Shown here piece by piece: positions 8,416 to 21,757 of a stretch of 64,000 nt of DNA (its first letter is position 1; the number at the start of each line of letters is the position of its first letter). A program made the translations under genes and the position numbers. The DNA lies in NCBI GenBank assembly GCA_021325575.1, contig JAJPGW010000006.1, positions 62,001-126,000 on the forward strand, given 5' to 3'. The notes under the pieces are model-generated. The model saw nothing but the letters and a program-made list of their open reading frames with translations. It did no database searches and was not told the DNA's origin. This DNA comes from Gammaproteobacteria bacterium. Its GTDB lineage: Bacteria; Pseudomonadota; Gammaproteobacteria; DSM-16500.

Positions 8416-9267
8416 ATGACCATTTTAACTGCTACACATCCTGAAACCATTCGTCAGGTGTTGAGACGAAGTTTTAGGCTTTATCGTCGTGTTTTTTTTC
8501 ATGTGTTTTTATTGTCAGTGTTGCTTTCTATCACCGTTTTTATTCCGCGCATATTGACGCTTATAATCGGTGAAAATATTTTTTTGAATATGCCGATTCT
8601 AGATCCTCATCGACTTTGGTTGAGTCTGATTACTGTGGTGATTTTTTTATTTTTTGGTGCGATTTTATGGCGTGTTTATTGCTTTACCCGTCAGGCGCAT
8701 GATTCATTGCGAGATGATATGAATATCGCATTTCATAAAATTTTTTATATTTTTATTGCGGCGGTGTTACAGTCTTTTCTGTTTGCTATTGTGATTTATT
8801 TTGTTGGCGTGATTGTTTTTAATATTGTGCTCTATCCGCACTTTCATTTTAATTCGCTGAGTAACACAGAAATAACATTGCTAACGCTACTTTTTATTTT
8901 CCAATGTTGCTTGATCACGTATATTTTATTTGCGACTTATTTTTATTTGCCAACCATTGTGATAGAAAATAAAGGCATTATCAGTTCATTTGCGAAAAGC
9001 GTCACGCTGGTGTGGGGAAATTGGTGGCGGACTTTTATAACCCAGATGACGCCTTGGCTTTTTTATGTTTTGATGCTGATGATAGTGCGGGATTTTTTTA
9101 AGATTAATGTGCAAATTTATTTTGTTGAATCGGCTGATCCGCCTTCTTTAACTATCACATTGATTCATATTCTGGTGTTTGCGATTTTTGTGCCGTTTGT
9201 GGCGACCACGGCAATTGTGCAATTGCGGGATTTGGAGTTAAGAAAGAAATTGGGTAAAAACATCTAA
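8416..9267 (+). CDS. Multi-pass membrane protein, unknown
   Basis: A 283-residue integral membrane protein with about six hydrophobic segments. The N-terminal cytoplasmic stretch (TIRQVLRRSFRLYRRVF) and the soluble loop VIENKGIISSFAKSVTLVWGNWWRTF resemble the YciC/UPF0259-type or glycerophosphodiesterase-membrane-domain layout, in which a conserved amphipathic helix precedes a membrane pair. I cannot assign it firmly. AAGGATG before ATG 8416 is a good ribosome site, and TATAAT near 8342 with a weak -35 could be its promoter. It is followed by the long palindrome at 9289-9417. Confidence 0.75.
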   Translation: MTILTATHPETIRQVLRRSFRLYRRVFFHVFLLSVLLSITVFIPRILTLIIGENIFLNMPILDPHRLWLSLITVVIFLFFGAILWRVYCFTRQAHDSLRDDMNIAFHKIFYIFIAAVLQSFLFAIVIYFVGVIVFNIVLYPHFHFNSLSNTEITLLTLLFIFQCCLITYILFATYFYLPTIVIENKGIISSFAKSVTLVWGNWWRTFITQMTPWLFYVLMLMIVRDFFKINVQIYFVESADPPSLTITLIHILVFAIFVPFVATTAIVQLRDLELRKKLGKNI

Positions 9268-9288
9268 TTCTGTTAGACAACCCGAATC

Positions 9289-9417
9289 GTTTCGTGACGT
9301 TCTGGACGTTGGCTTCTCTGCTCGCGTTCGGGGAGCATACATCCCTGTATTAAAGCATTTCATCCATGAAACGCAATCGCGCGAGCAGAGAAGCCAACGT
9401 CCAGAACGTCATGAAAC
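9289..9417. repeat. Long palindromic element, family B, copy 1
   Basis: Two 38-bp arms (9289-9326 and 9380-9417) are inverted copies with one mismatch, around a 53-bp centre. The centre contains GGAGCATACATCCCTGTATT and TTTCATCCATGAAAC, which are shared with copy 2 at 54083-54209, while the arms are unrelated in sequence. It lies between convergent genes. There is no coding potential. Confidence 0.9.
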
Positions 9418-9435
9418 TACGAGTTACTTTAAGAG

Positions 9436-12123
9436 CTAGTCTCCTGCGGCTTCATTCCAATTGTTGCCGACGCCGATGGAAATCATCAATGGCACATTTA
9501 ATTTGGCGGCTTGCATCATGTGTTTTTCAATAATACCTAGCATGACCGGGACATCTTTTTCTGCGACTTCAAATACTAATTCATCATGCACTTGCATAAT
9601 CATTTTGGCATCGACGTTTTTATTTTTTAGTAACCAGGCATCGATGGAAATCATGGAGCGTTTGATAATATCGGCGGCGGTGCCTTGTAATGGCGCATTA
9701 ATCGCAGCGCGTTCAGCGGCTTTTTGTCGTGGAATTTGGCTAGAATTGATTTCGGGCAAATACAGACGTCGGCCAAAAAGTGTTTCAACAAATCCTAATT
9801 TGTGTGCAGAAATTCGCGTATTTTCCATGTAATCTTTGACGTTGGGATACCGCGCAAAATAACGGTCGATGTATTGCTGTGCACGATGACGTTCTGCGCC
9901 AATTTGTTTTGCTAAACCAAAAGCCGACATGCCGTAAATTAATCCGAAATTAATGGCTTTTGCGTTACGGCGTTCTTCGAAAGTGACTTTTTCGATTGGA
10001 ATGCCGAGAATTTCGGCGGCGGTTGCTTGATGGATATCGAGATTTTGTTCGAAGGCTTTTAGTAAATTGGGATCATTGGAAATATGTGCCATCAAGCGCA
10101 ATTCGATTTGTGAATAATCGGCGCAAATGATTTTATAACCGATTGGCGCGATGAATGCTTCGCGAATGCGGCGTCCTTCTTCGGTGCGCACGGGAATATT
10201 TTGTAAATTGGGATCCGAAGAAGACAATCGGCCGGTTGCAGCCCCGGTTTGATTATAGGAGGTGTGCACTCTGCCGGTGCGCTGATTAATTTGTTCAGGT
10301 AATTTTTTGGTGTAAGTTGTAATTAATTTGCTGAGACTGCGGTATTCAATAATTAATTTTGGCATCGCGAAATCGAGCGCGAGCTCCTGCAGTACGGCAT
10401 CTGCTGTCGAAGCTTGGCCGGTCGGTGTTTTCTGCAGCATGGGCAATTTTAATTTATGAAATAAAATTTCCTGCAATTGTTTCGGTGAATTTAAATTAAA
10501 TTCGCCTTCGGAAATGGCAAAAATTTCTTTCTCAAGTTCTTGTAGTCTTTTTTCGAGTAAAAAAGTTTGTTTTTGCAGCATGTTTTTATCGATTAATACC
10601 CCGTTGCGTTCCATGCGCGCGAGCACGCAAACCAGGGGCAATTCAATTTCGCTAAAAATTTTTTTTAAGCCGGGTTCTTTATCCAGTTTTGGCCATAAAG
10701 TGTGATGCAATTGCAATGTGACATCGGCATCTTCGGCAGCATAGGTCGCTGCCTTTTCGATGGGAACTAAATTAAACGTAATTTGTTTTGCGCCTTTTCC
10801 TGCGACCTCTTCAAATGAAATAGGACGCCAGCCTAAATATTTTAATGCGAGTGAATCAAGATCGTGTCGCGCGCTTGCGCTATCCAGAATGTAAGATTCA
10901 AGCATAGTATCAAACGCCACACAATTTAATCGGATATCGTGATTGGCTAAAATTTCGAGATCGTATTTTGCGTGATGTGCGATCATTTTGGTCGCGGCAT
11001 GTTCGAGAATCGGTTTTAATTGTTTTAATACCGTTTCGCGATTTAACTGAGTAGGTGCACCAGGATAATCATGAGCCAGTGGTAAATAAGCGGCATCGCC
11101 AACGCCTACCGCAAATGATAAACCCACTAATTCAGCATTCATGTAATCGATGTGAGTGGTTTCTGTATCCAGTGCAAAGAGTTCAGCTTTTTTTATTTTT
11201 TCAATCCATTCGTCTAATTGTTTTTGTGTCAAAATGGTTTGATAGCTTGCGTGTTTTTCTTGATGTTTGTCTTTGTTTTTTTCTAATAATTCAGCGAGCC
11301 AGTTTTTAAATTCGAATTCTTTAAAAAGGTTGATGAGCGCATCTTGATTAGCAGAGCTTTGTGTTAGTTCGGAAACGGTAAGATGCAAATCGACATCCAG
11401 TTTGATGGTCGCGAGTTGTTTTGATAATGGAATGAGTGGTAATGCCGCACGTAAATTTTCACCCACTTTTCCTTTTATTTGATCCGCGTTTTTGACAATA
11501 TTGTCGAGTGAACCGTGTTCTTGCAGCCATTTTACAGCCGTTTTAGGGCCGACTTGGGGCACGCCTGGAATATTATCAACGGAATCGCCGATCAATGCGA
11601 GATAGTCAACGATGCGTTCTGGTGGAATGCCAAATTTTTCTTTTACCGTTTCAGGATTTAACACTGTGTCTGTCATCGTGTTGACGAGTGTCACGTGTGG
11701 ATTCACGAGCTGAGCTAAATCTTTGTCGCCGGTTGAAATGAGTGTTTCGATGTTTTGTTCCGTTGCGAGTTTTGCTAAGGTTCCGATGACATCATCTGCT
11801 TCAACGCCTTCGATCATGAGTAACGGAATACCATAGGCACGAATAATATCGTGAATCGGTTGAATTTGTTGCACCAATTCCGATGGCATGGGCGGGCGGT
11901 GTGCTTTGTATTGAGGATACAGCGTGTCGCGAAATGTTTTGCCCTTTGCATCAAAAACCATCGCAATATAATCGGGTTTATTTTCGTTTAGCAATCTGCG
12001 CAACATATTAATTACGCCGTAGACGGCGCCGGTGGGGAATCCTTTTGAATTCGTGAGCGACGGCATGGCGTGAAAAGCACGATAAAGATAAGACGATCCA
12101 TCAATTAAAATGAGTTGTTTCAT
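9436..12123 (-). CDS. polA: DNA polymerase I
   Basis: An 895-residue three-domain enzyme for Okazaki-fragment processing and repair. The 5' nuclease domain (about 1-290) starts LIDGSSYLYRAFHAMP, with GVEADDVIGTLA and STGDKDLAQLV acidic motifs. The 3'-5' exonuclease domain (about 300-500) has DTETT, so proofreading residues appear intact. The polymerase domain has motif A DYSQIELRLMAH, motif B RRNAKAINFGLIYGMSAFGLA-like and motif C QVHDELVFEV. The length is slightly below E. coli's 928. It is a single gene divergent from the small membrane gene that precedes dnaA. Confidence 0.98.
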   Translation of the reverse strand: MKQLILIDGSSYLYRAFHAMPSLTNSKGFPTGAVYGVINMLRRLLNENKPDYIAMVFDAKGKTFRDTLYPQYKAHRPPMPSELVQQIQPIHDIIRAYGIPLLMIEGVEADDVIGTLAKLATEQNIETLISTGDKDLAQLVNPHVTLVNTMTDTVLNPETVKEKFGIPPERIVDYLALIGDSVDNIPGVPQVGPKTAVKWLQEHGSLDNIVKNADQIKGKVGENLRAALPLIPLSKQLATIKLDVDLHLTVSELTQSSANQDALINLFKEFEFKNWLAELLEKNKDKHQEKHASYQTILTQKQLDEWIEKIKKAELFALDTETTHIDYMNAELVGLSFAVGVGDAAYLPLAHDYPGAPTQLNRETVLKQLKPILEHAATKMIAHHAKYDLEILANHDIRLNCVAFDTMLESYILDSASARHDLDSLALKYLGWRPISFEEVAGKGAKQITFNLVPIEKAATYAAEDADVTLQLHHTLWPKLDKEPGLKKIFSEIELPLVCVLARMERNGVLIDKNMLQKQTFLLEKRLQELEKEIFAISEGEFNLNSPKQLQEILFHKLKLPMLQKTPTGQASTADAVLQELALDFAMPKLIIEYRSLSKLITTYTKKLPEQINQRTGRVHTSYNQTGAATGRLSSSDPNLQNIPVRTEEGRRIREAFIAPIGYKIICADYSQIELRLMAHISNDPNLLKAFEQNLDIHQATAAEILGIPIEKVTFEERRNAKAINFGLIYGMSAFGLAKQIGAERHRAQQYIDRYFARYPNVKDYMENTRISAHKLGFVETLFGRRLYLPEINSSQIPRQKAAERAAINAPLQGTAADIIKRSMISIDAWLLKNKNVDAKMIMQVHDELVFEVAEKDVPVMLGIIEKHMMQAAKLNVPLMISIGVGNNWNEAAGD

Positions 12124-12255
12124 TCATAATGCCTATTGTCTGGAATGGATTATTTTGAGCCATTGCGATTTTTTTCTAAAAAATTATTTTGATAACAAGT
12201 CGCGTCCTTTAGTGGACGAGTATATACTATCTTCGACAATTAAGGAGGAGCTTCA

Positions 12256-12609
12256 ATGAGATTATTCGCGTTTCTTTTTGCGATTGGTTTTTTAGCAATC
12301 GGCGTTTTGGGTTATATGCCAAATTATGTGACAGATGGCAATTTATTTGGATATTTTGAAACGGATGGTATGCACAATCTGGCTTATATTGTGAGCGGTA
12401 TTCTGGCATTACTTTGTGTGGCGAGTGTTTCTGCTGCGAAATGGTATTTCAGATTATTTGGCTTGCTGTTTGGTGCGTTGGCGGTTTGTGGATTCGTTTT
12501 TGCAGGTGATCTTGTGATGACCCACGTTAACATGGCTGACAATATATTGCATTTAGCGATTGCCGTTGTTCTGCTCTACTTAGGATTTATTGCGAATTCC
12601 AGAGCATAA
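12256..12609 (+). CDS. Small four-helix membrane protein (DUF4383-like)
   Basis: A 117-residue protein with four hydrophobic segments (about 2-22, 38-60, 65-87, 95-114). A soluble loop contains DGMHNLAYIVSGILALL and ADNILHLAIAVVLLYLGF. The paired NxxH motifs in helices are typical of DUF4383-type proteins, whose function is unknown. AAGGAGG precedes ATG 12256, and a -10-like TATACTAT lies about 30 bp upstream. It ends 42 bp before dnaA, so read-through into dnaA is possible. Confidence 0.75.
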   Translation: MRLFAFLFAIGFLAIGVLGYMPNYVTDGNLFGYFETDGMHNLAYIVSGILALLCVASVSAAKWYFRLFGLLFGALAVCGFVFAGDLVMTHVNMADNILHLAIAVVLLYLGFIANSRA

Positions 12610-12651
12610 TTTTTGAGTTTTCAAGCTGTGTATTGATGTGGAGTAAGTCTA

Positions 12652-14025
12652 GTGACTTCTGCGCTTTGGGAAAAATGTTTAAATTGTTTGCAGGATGAAT
12701 TTCCTTCTCAACAATTTAATACATGGATCAGGCCGCTGCAGGTTGAGCATGCGGAAGGCCGGTTCGTGTTATTTGCCCCCAATCGTTTTGTGCTAGATTG
12801 GATTAGCGAGCGTTTTTTCGACAGAATTAAAGAATTAGTTCATCAATTTTGCGAAACAACGCCCCCCGCTATTTTCTTGGAAATTGGCAGCAAACGCAAC
12901 GAAACTGTGCCTAAGTTCGTCGAAAATGCAACAAAATCTGTTTCCGTGACGTCATCTTCTTCTAAAAATAAAGTTTCGGCGCCATCAGCGGATATTTCTA
13001 ATCATCAAAGTAATATTAATCCGCTTTTTACGTTTGATAATTTTGTCGAAGGGAAATCAAACCAACTAGCGAAGGCAGCATCGCTGCAGGTGGCGGAAAA
13101 TCCTGCAGTAGCCTATAACCCCCTTTATTTATACGGTGGTGTGGGATTAGGCAAGACCCACCTTTTACATGCGATCGGCAATCACATTATGCGCAATAAT
13201 CCGCATGCCAAAGTGTTATATCTGCATTCGGAACGTTTTGTGGCAGACATGGTTAAAGCACTCCAGACCAATTCTATGAATGATTTTAAGCGTTATTATC
13301 GTACGGTGGATGCCCTGCTGATTGACGATATCCAGTTTTTTGCGGGCAAAGATCGTTCGCAGGAAGAATTTTTTCACACATTTAATGCTTTATTAGAAAG
13401 CCAACTGCAAGTCATTTTAACCTGCGATCGTTATCCGAAAGAAATCAATGGTGTCGAAGAGCGTTTAAAATCGCGTTTTGGTTGGGGATTAACGGTTGCA
13501 GTCGAACCACCGGAACTGGAAACGCGTGTTGCGATTTTAATGAGTAAAGCCGAGCTTGCTCATATTAATCTGCCTTATGAAGTCGCTTTTTTTGTGGCAA
13601 AACGCATACGTTCCAATGTTCGCGAATTAGAAGGCGCTTTAAAACGTATTATCGCCAATGCACATTTTACTGGAAAACCAATCACGCTGGATTTTGTTAA
13701 AGATGCATTACGCGATTTGCTTGCGTTACAAGATAAATTAATTACGATCGAAAATATTCAGAAAACGGTTGCGGAATATTATAAAGTCAAAGTAGCTGAC
13801 TTGTTGTCCAAACGTCGCAGTCGTTCTGTTGCGCGTCCAAGACAAATGGCCATGGCGCTTGCGAAAGAATTAACGAACCATAGTTTGCCTGAAATTGGCG
13901 ATGCATTTGGTGGTCGCGATCATACTACTGTTTTACACGCGTGCCGTAAAATTGGTGAACTCAAACAATCTACGCAAAGTGTGGAAGAAGACTACACGAA
14001 TTTGTTGAGAATTTTGACGACTTAA
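12652..14025 (+). CDS. dnaA: Chromosomal replication initiator DnaA
   Basis: A 457-residue protein. Domain I (1-90) begins [15 protein letters not shown], then a linker rich in Ser/Lys. The AAA+ domain III has Walker [10 protein letters not shown], Walker [13 protein letters not shown] and sensor motifs around [11 protein letters not shown]. Domain IV ends with the DNA-binding signature around [29 protein letters not shown]. The start is GTG 12652, after GGAG. The 42-bp upstream gap holds no DnaA boxes, so the origin is not in the usual place in front of dnaA. It heads the dnaA-dnaN-recF-gyrB series. Confidence 0.98.
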   Translation: MTSALWEKCLNCLQDEFPSQQFNTWIRPLQVEHAEGRFVLFAPNRFVLDWISERFFDRIKELVHQFCETTPPAIFLEIGSKRNETVPKFVENATKSVSVTSSSSKNKVSAPSADISNHQSNINPLFTFDNFVEGKSNQLAKAASLQVAENPAVAYNPLYLYGGVGLGKTHLLHAIGNHIMRNNPHAKVLYLHSERFVADMVKALQTNSMNDFKRYYRTVDALLIDDIQFFAGKDRSQEEFFHTFNALLESQLQVILTCDRYPKEINGVEERLKSRFGWGLTVAVEPPELETRVAILMSKAELAHINLPYEVAFFVAKRIRSNVRELEGALKRIIANAHFTGKPITLDFVKDALRDLLALQDKLITIENIQKTVAEYYKVKVADLLSKRRSRSVARPRQMAMALAKELTNHSLPEIGDAFGGRDHTTVLHACRKIGELKQSTQSVEEDYTNLLRILTT

Positions 14026-14042
14026 AATGCAAATTAAAAGCT

Positions 14043-14122
14043 CGTCATTGCGAGTCGCCGCAGGCGGCGAAGCAATCTTTAAGAGATTGCTTCGACCATA
14101 AAAACATGGTCTCGCAATGACG
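14043..14122. repeat. Palindromic interspersed repeat, family A, copy 2
   Basis: An 80-bp inverted repeat with outer arms CGTCATTGCGAG and CTCGCAATGACG and an inner GAAGCAATCTTT / AGAGATTGCTTC stem, lying in the dnaA-dnaN gap. An out-of-place ATG inside the 3' arm extends the dnaN frame by eight codons and should not be used as the start. The hairpin may attenuate or stabilise the dnaA-dnaN transcript. Confidence 0.88.
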
Positions 14123-14140
14123 GCCTATGAGGATAAAATT

Positions 14141-15259
14141 ATGAAAGTAACCATACAGCGCGATGCATTACTTAAACCCTTACAAATGATTAATGGTGTT
14201 GTAGAACGACGCCAAACGCTTCCCATTTTGTCGAATGTTTTAATTAACATCAAAGATGGGAAATTATTTTTGACGGGCACGGATCTTGAAATTGAAATGA
14301 TCGGGAGCGCACCGGTGATTGAAGTGTCTGAAACGGGTGCCACAACCGTTTCCGCGCGTAAATTACTTGATATTTGTCGCGCATTGCCAGAAGAGGCGGA
14401 AGTAAAATTAATTTTGGAAGGCGATCATTTGTTAGTTCGTTCGGGAAAAAGTCGATTTATGCTCGCAACACTGCCTGCACACGATTTTCCAAATGTCGAA
14501 GAAGGCCCTTTCACCGCGCAATTTAATATTAGTCAGTCCACATTAAAAAAATTATTAGGCAAAACTTATTTTGCGATGGGACAACAAGATGTCCGACATT
14601 ATTTGAATGGCGCCTTATTTGATATCAATCAAGGTGTCGTAAAATGTGTGGCGACTGATGGTCATCGCTTAGCATTTAGTTCTGCGCAGGATGTGAATGT
14701 CGGCGCGATTCAAACCAAAGTGATTTTGCCGCGTAAAAGTGTTTTAGAATTGGTGCGATTATTAGATAACAGTGAAAATGAAATTACGATTTGTATTGGC
14801 GACAATCATTTTCGCGTGATTGCATCGGATTTTACTTTTACTTCCAAGTTAATCAATGCGCAATATCCGGATTATGACAAATTAATTCCGCGTAGTGTTG
14901 CCAATAGTGCGATTGCGAGTCGTGAAGTTTTAAAACAAGCGCTCACCCGCGCATCGATTCTTTCAAATGAAAAATTTCGCGGTATTCGCATGCAATTGGA
15001 TCGCGATATGTTGCGAATTATTGCAAACAATCCCGAACAAGAAGAAGCTGAAGAATTAGTGCAATTGGAATATCAGGGCAATGGCGTTGAAATTGGATTT
15101 AATGTAGCCTATTTGCTTGATGTTGTATCAACTATTGCCACAGATAATATTCGCTGGTCCTTTAACGATCCTAGCGGCGGCGTGTTAATTGAATCTTCGG
15201 GTGCAGAAGCAGATGACAAAGATCATAGTTTATATGTCGTGATGCCGATGCGTTTGTAA
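14141..15259 (+). CDS. dnaN: DNA polymerase III beta clamp
   Basis: A 372-residue sliding clamp. Start ATG 14141 follows GAGG with good spacing, and the protein then begins MKVTIQRDALLKPLQMINGV, the normal family start. Typical features are RRQTLPILSNVLI, LATDGHRLA-like CVATDGHRLAFS, and the C-terminal VVMPMRL that ends the family's peptide-binding pocket (MPMRL). The length matches other clamps. It is separated from dnaA by the family A repeat and from recF by two hairpins. Confidence 0.98.
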   Translation: MKVTIQRDALLKPLQMINGVVERRQTLPILSNVLINIKDGKLFLTGTDLEIEMIGSAPVIEVSETGATTVSARKLLDICRALPEEAEVKLILEGDHLLVRSGKSRFMLATLPAHDFPNVEEGPFTAQFNISQSTLKKLLGKTYFAMGQQDVRHYLNGALFDINQGVVKCVATDGHRLAFSSAQDVNVGAIQTKVILPRKSVLELVRLLDNSENEITICIGDNHFRVIASDFTFTSKLINAQYPDYDKLIPRSVANSAIASREVLKQALTRASILSNEKFRGIRMQLDRDMLRIIANNPEQEEAEELVQLEYQGNGVEIGFNVAYLLDVVSTIATDNIRWSFNDPSGGVLIESSGAEADDKDHSLYVVMPMRL

Positions 15260-15277
15260 CGTTTAATTAATCGGGAG

Positions 15278-15342
15278 CTGCGCACGCTTTTCGTGCGCAG
15301 AACCTAGGAACAAAGATAGAGATTTAAGCGCTGAAAGCGCTT
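15278..15342 (+). other. Two hairpins in the dnaN-recF gap
   Basis: CTGCGCACG and CGTGCGCAG (15278-15300) form a perfect 9-bp stem with a 5-base loop. AAGCGCT and AGCGCTT (15326-15342) form a 7-bp stem just before the first in-frame ATG of recF. Neither is followed by a T-run, so processing or translational control is more likely than termination. Confidence 0.6.
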
Positions 15343-15375
15343 AACATGGCTGCAAACTTATATCCCGCGGATAAT

Positions 15376-18902
<3,527 letters not shown>

Positions 18903-18995
18903 TTTTCACTCGCGAACGCTGGCAAAAAAGGATATTTTTTCATTGTTAATCAATGAGTTGCACAAGCCGAAACCTTGATTTTTTTGGCAAAAAAA

Positions 18996-19024
18996 AATCC
19001 ATAAATGCCTGCATACTATATAAT
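18996..19024 (+). promoter_or_regulatory. Putative promoter of the pilus locus
   Basis: TATAAT (19019-19024) sits 54 bp before the pilQ start in the 175-bp gyrB-pilQ gap. The -35 position (near 18996) has only AATCCA, so the promoter is weak or needs an activator. The rest of the gap is A/T-rich with no other clear element. Confidence 0.4.
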
Positions 19025-19077
19025 TAAAGTGATAAGTAGCCTAAAAATAGGCACTCATGCAGCAATGAGGACAGAAA

Positions 19078-20676
19078 ATGGCTAAGAGTGCATTTTCACC
19101 AGGGGAAGAAATGAACAGTGAGGAAATGGCCTCGCTGGAGCAGTTTGCTGCTGCAACCATGACCAAAGTGGTGACTAGCCAAAATGATCTGGATACCCGC
19201 GATCGCGTTTTAGAAGAATTATTCAACTGGTGCAAAGACCAAAACAATATCGTCATTTTAAAAAGCGGCGTTATTCTTTCATCCGACCCCACCTCTCGTA
19301 CCGTACAAAATTGTAAATCCTTGATGCTAAGTAAAGGCATGCATCCCGGACAGGTTTTTGCAACAACGCCATCCCTGATTAGCTTGTTGTTAGCAAGCAG
19401 TCAAGAAATGGAAAGCGCGCAAAAACAAAAAGGTGAAACCACCAATACCTTTAGTGATCAACAAAAACATTTACGCGATCTGGTTTACGAAGCCGTTTTG
19501 CAACACGTGAGTGATATTCATATTCAAGTGCGCCAAGCTTACACAAAAATTCGCATGCGCCAACACGGCGAATTGCGATTATATGCGGAATGGTCAGAAA
19601 AATTAGGACGCGAAATTGCATCCGTTGCATTCAATAAAGAAACCGATCACGCGACATCGCACTTTAATCCACTCATACCGCAAGATGCTTCCATGCCATT
19701 AAAAATGCATGGTAAAGATATTCGTCTGCGTTTAGCGAGTGTGCCGGCACATGGTGGATTTGATATGGTGATGCGTATTCTCGCCGCCGGCGAAGAACGC
19801 ACTAGCTCACTTGAAGACTTAGGCTACACCAACAATCAAGTGGATATTATTAAAATGGCACTTAAATTACCGTTCGGCGCAATCATTGTTGCAGGTCCGA
19901 CCGGATCCGGTAAAACAACAACCTTGGCAAGCTGTATGGAAATGGTAGAAGCTACACAAAAACTTTATTCAATCGAAGACCCGGTTGAAAAAGTCGTAGA
20001 AGCGGCAACACAAGTTCCCGTGAATACCGAAAAAGAAAATCGCAGTTTTGCAAGCATGGGACGCGCTGCATTACGTATGGATCCTGATGTCATTATTTTG
20101 GGAGAAATGCGCGATGAAGATACCGCACACGTCATGGTGCGTGCGTCCATCACAGGACACTTAGTATTAACGACGTTACACACTAATCGTGCGACGGCCA
20201 TTATCACTCGTCTGGTTGATATGGGAATTTCACCGGTGTTATTGAGCGATAGTAGCGTGCTGCGTTGTCTTATGTGTCAACGATTGATTCCAAAACTCTG
20301 CCCGAGCTGTGCGATTCCACTGCGCGCCTCTCCAAAGCACCAGCCTTTTATTGCCGACTGGGAAGCTGTTTTAGGTGCAGCGGTAATCGATAAAGCGCGT
20401 GCACGCGGTCCCGGTTGTCCGAAATGCAATCGCACGACGGTGAGCGGCCGTACCGTTGTCGCAGAAGTGATTTGGGTCGATGAAGAAGGCAGACAATTCA
20501 TTCAAAAATGCGATACGTTAGGTTGGGAAAAATATTTAAAAGAAAATGGCTGGCAAGATTTTTATGCTCGTGCTATTCAATTAATTAGTGAAGGGATTTG
20601 TGATCCCTTCGATGCTGAAAAAGTAGTAGGACCGATTAATCCGGCAACGAAATCGACCATTTACAAATATTCTTGA
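19078..20676 (+). CDS. pilQ: Type IVb pilus assembly ATPase (R64 PilQ type)
   Basis: A 532-residue secretion ATPase of the PilB/GspE/PilT superfamily. The N-terminal domain (1-130) is followed by the ATPase core with Walker A GPTGSGKTT (about 273-281), an Asp box around YSIEDPVE, Walker B DVIILGEMRDEDTA and a His box TGHLVLTTLHTN. A C-terminal zinc knuckle is made by CLMC, LCPSC and GCPKC. It energises pilin assembly from the cytoplasmic face of the inner membrane. The immediate pilR and prepilin neighbours, and pilL-N-O-P downstream, point to the thin-pilus system of IncI plasmids rather than to type IVa PilB or PilT. Confidence 0.9.
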   Translation: MAKSAFSPGEEMNSEEMASLEQFAAATMTKVVTSQNDLDTRDRVLEELFNWCKDQNNIVILKSGVILSSDPTSRTVQNCKSLMLSKGMHPGQVFATTPSLISLLLASSQEMESAQKQKGETTNTFSDQQKHLRDLVYEAVLQHVSDIHIQVRQAYTKIRMRQHGELRLYAEWSEKLGREIASVAFNKETDHATSHFNPLIPQDASMPLKMHGKDIRLRLASVPAHGGFDMVMRILAAGEERTSSLEDLGYTNNQVDIIKMALKLPFGAIIVAGPTGSGKTTTLASCMEMVEATQKLYSIEDPVEKVVEAATQVPVNTEKENRSFASMGRAALRMDPDVIILGEMRDEDTAHVMVRASITGHLVLTTLHTNRATAIITRLVDMGISPVLLSDSSVLRCLMCQRLIPKLCPSCAIPLRASPKHQPFIADWEAVLGAAVIDKARARGPGCPKCNRTTVSGRTVVAEVIWVDEEGRQFIQKCDTLGWEKYLKENGWQDFYARAIQLISEGICDPFDAEKVVGPINPATKSTIYKYS

Positions 20677-20686
20677 GAGATGAATT

Positions 20687-21757
20687 ATGGAATTGGATTT
20701 TAGTTTCGATGGCTTGAAAAATCTCACCGATGGTGTGGTGCGATGGTTTAATCATGCGCGCTTTGGCAGCAAACAGCAGCTTGCTTTTCTCGAAGATTTT
20801 TATCTTTTAGTGAATGATGGTATTCCTGCCAATCGCGCGATCGAAATGTTGTCACAGGTTACAACAGGTTTAACGCGCGAAGTTGCGTTGAGTATTTCGC
20901 AAAAAATTTCAGAAGGCCAACCGCTCGCCGAGGGCATGCGAGATTGGTTCACATCGAATGTCATTGAAATTATTCGTGTCGGTGAAGAAGGCGGTGCGTT
21001 GAATGAAACGATCAAATCCGCTATCAACACTATGACGCAACGTTCAGGCACACTCAGTGCTTTAATTGGTGCGATACTCTATCCTTTGATGGTGTTAGTG
21101 ATGGCGTGCGCCGTTATTATTTATTTAAATCAAACGGTATTTGTGCAATTTCGTGCGATCAAACCGATTGACCAATGGCCTGATGCAGGCAAAACGCTTA
21201 TTTGGGCTGCAACGATTATTCAAGATTGGTGGTGGTTGGTGATTCTGGGTGTATTGGGTATTGTTATTTTTTTTCGTGTAATGCTAAATAATTATGTGGG
21301 CGAATTCCGCTCCACATTGGATCTGATTCCGCCGTTTTCATTATATCGGCAATTTGTAGCAGCGCGTTTTATGGAAACATTGGGATTGCTGGTCGCCAAT
21401 GGTGTTGTTTTCAAAAGTGCATTAAAAGTCATGCAATACCAATCGAATCCGTATTTAGCATCGCATCTTGTCACCATGGAACATTTATTAGGAATGGGTA
21501 AAGGAAATGTCGCGGATGTATTGGCGACGGGATTAATTTCAGATGCTGACATCATGCGTTTGCGAGTCATGGCGGAAGTCAAAGGTTTTGAACACGGTTT
21601 AGTGCGAATGGGTATACGCGGATCCGAACAAACAACCAAGACGATGCGATTAATTTCACGTATCATTGGCGGTGTGTTATTGGCAACCGGTGCTTTGTTA
21701 ATTGTAATTATCATAAAAGGAATTTATCTAACGGGTATGGCAATGGGTACGACTTGA
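20687..21757 (+). CDS. pilR: Type IVb pilus inner-membrane platform protein (PilR/GspF family)
   Basis: A 356-residue protein with the two-repeat GspF/PilC layout. The cytoplasmic domain contains LEDFYLLVNDGIPANRAIEML and RVGEEGGALNETIKSA. Helix pairs lie near residues 125-150 and 180-200, and a last helix is at about 325-350. A second cytoplasmic domain contains ETLGLLVANGVVFKSALKVM. It is the platform that couples the ATPase to pilin extraction. It begins 10 bp after pilQ, and its stop overlaps the next start (ATGA-type), so the genes are translationally linked. Confidence 0.9.
   Translation: MELDFSFDGLKNLTDGVVRWFNHARFGSKQQLAFLEDFYLLVNDGIPANRAIEMLSQVTTGLTREVALSISQKISEGQPLAEGMRDWFTSNVIEIIRVGEEGGALNETIKSAINTMTQRSGTLSALIGAILYPLMVLVMACAVIIYLNQTVFVQFRAIKPIDQWPDAGKTLIWAATIIQDWWWLVILGVLGIVIFFRVMLNNYVGEFRSTLDLIPPFSLYRQFVAARFMETLGLLVANGVVFKSALKVMQYQSNPYLASHLVTMEHLLGMGKGNVADVLATGLISDADIMRLRVMAEVKGFEHGLVRMGIRGSEQTTKTMRLISRIIGGVLLATGALLIVIIIKGIYLTGMAMGTT

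Noticed and set aside
11688-11700. GTGTCACGTGTGG in polA as a second parS
   Set aside because: Only the inner CACGTG fits; the flanking TGTT/AACA positions fail. The same holds for GTGTCACGTGTCGG near 63696.
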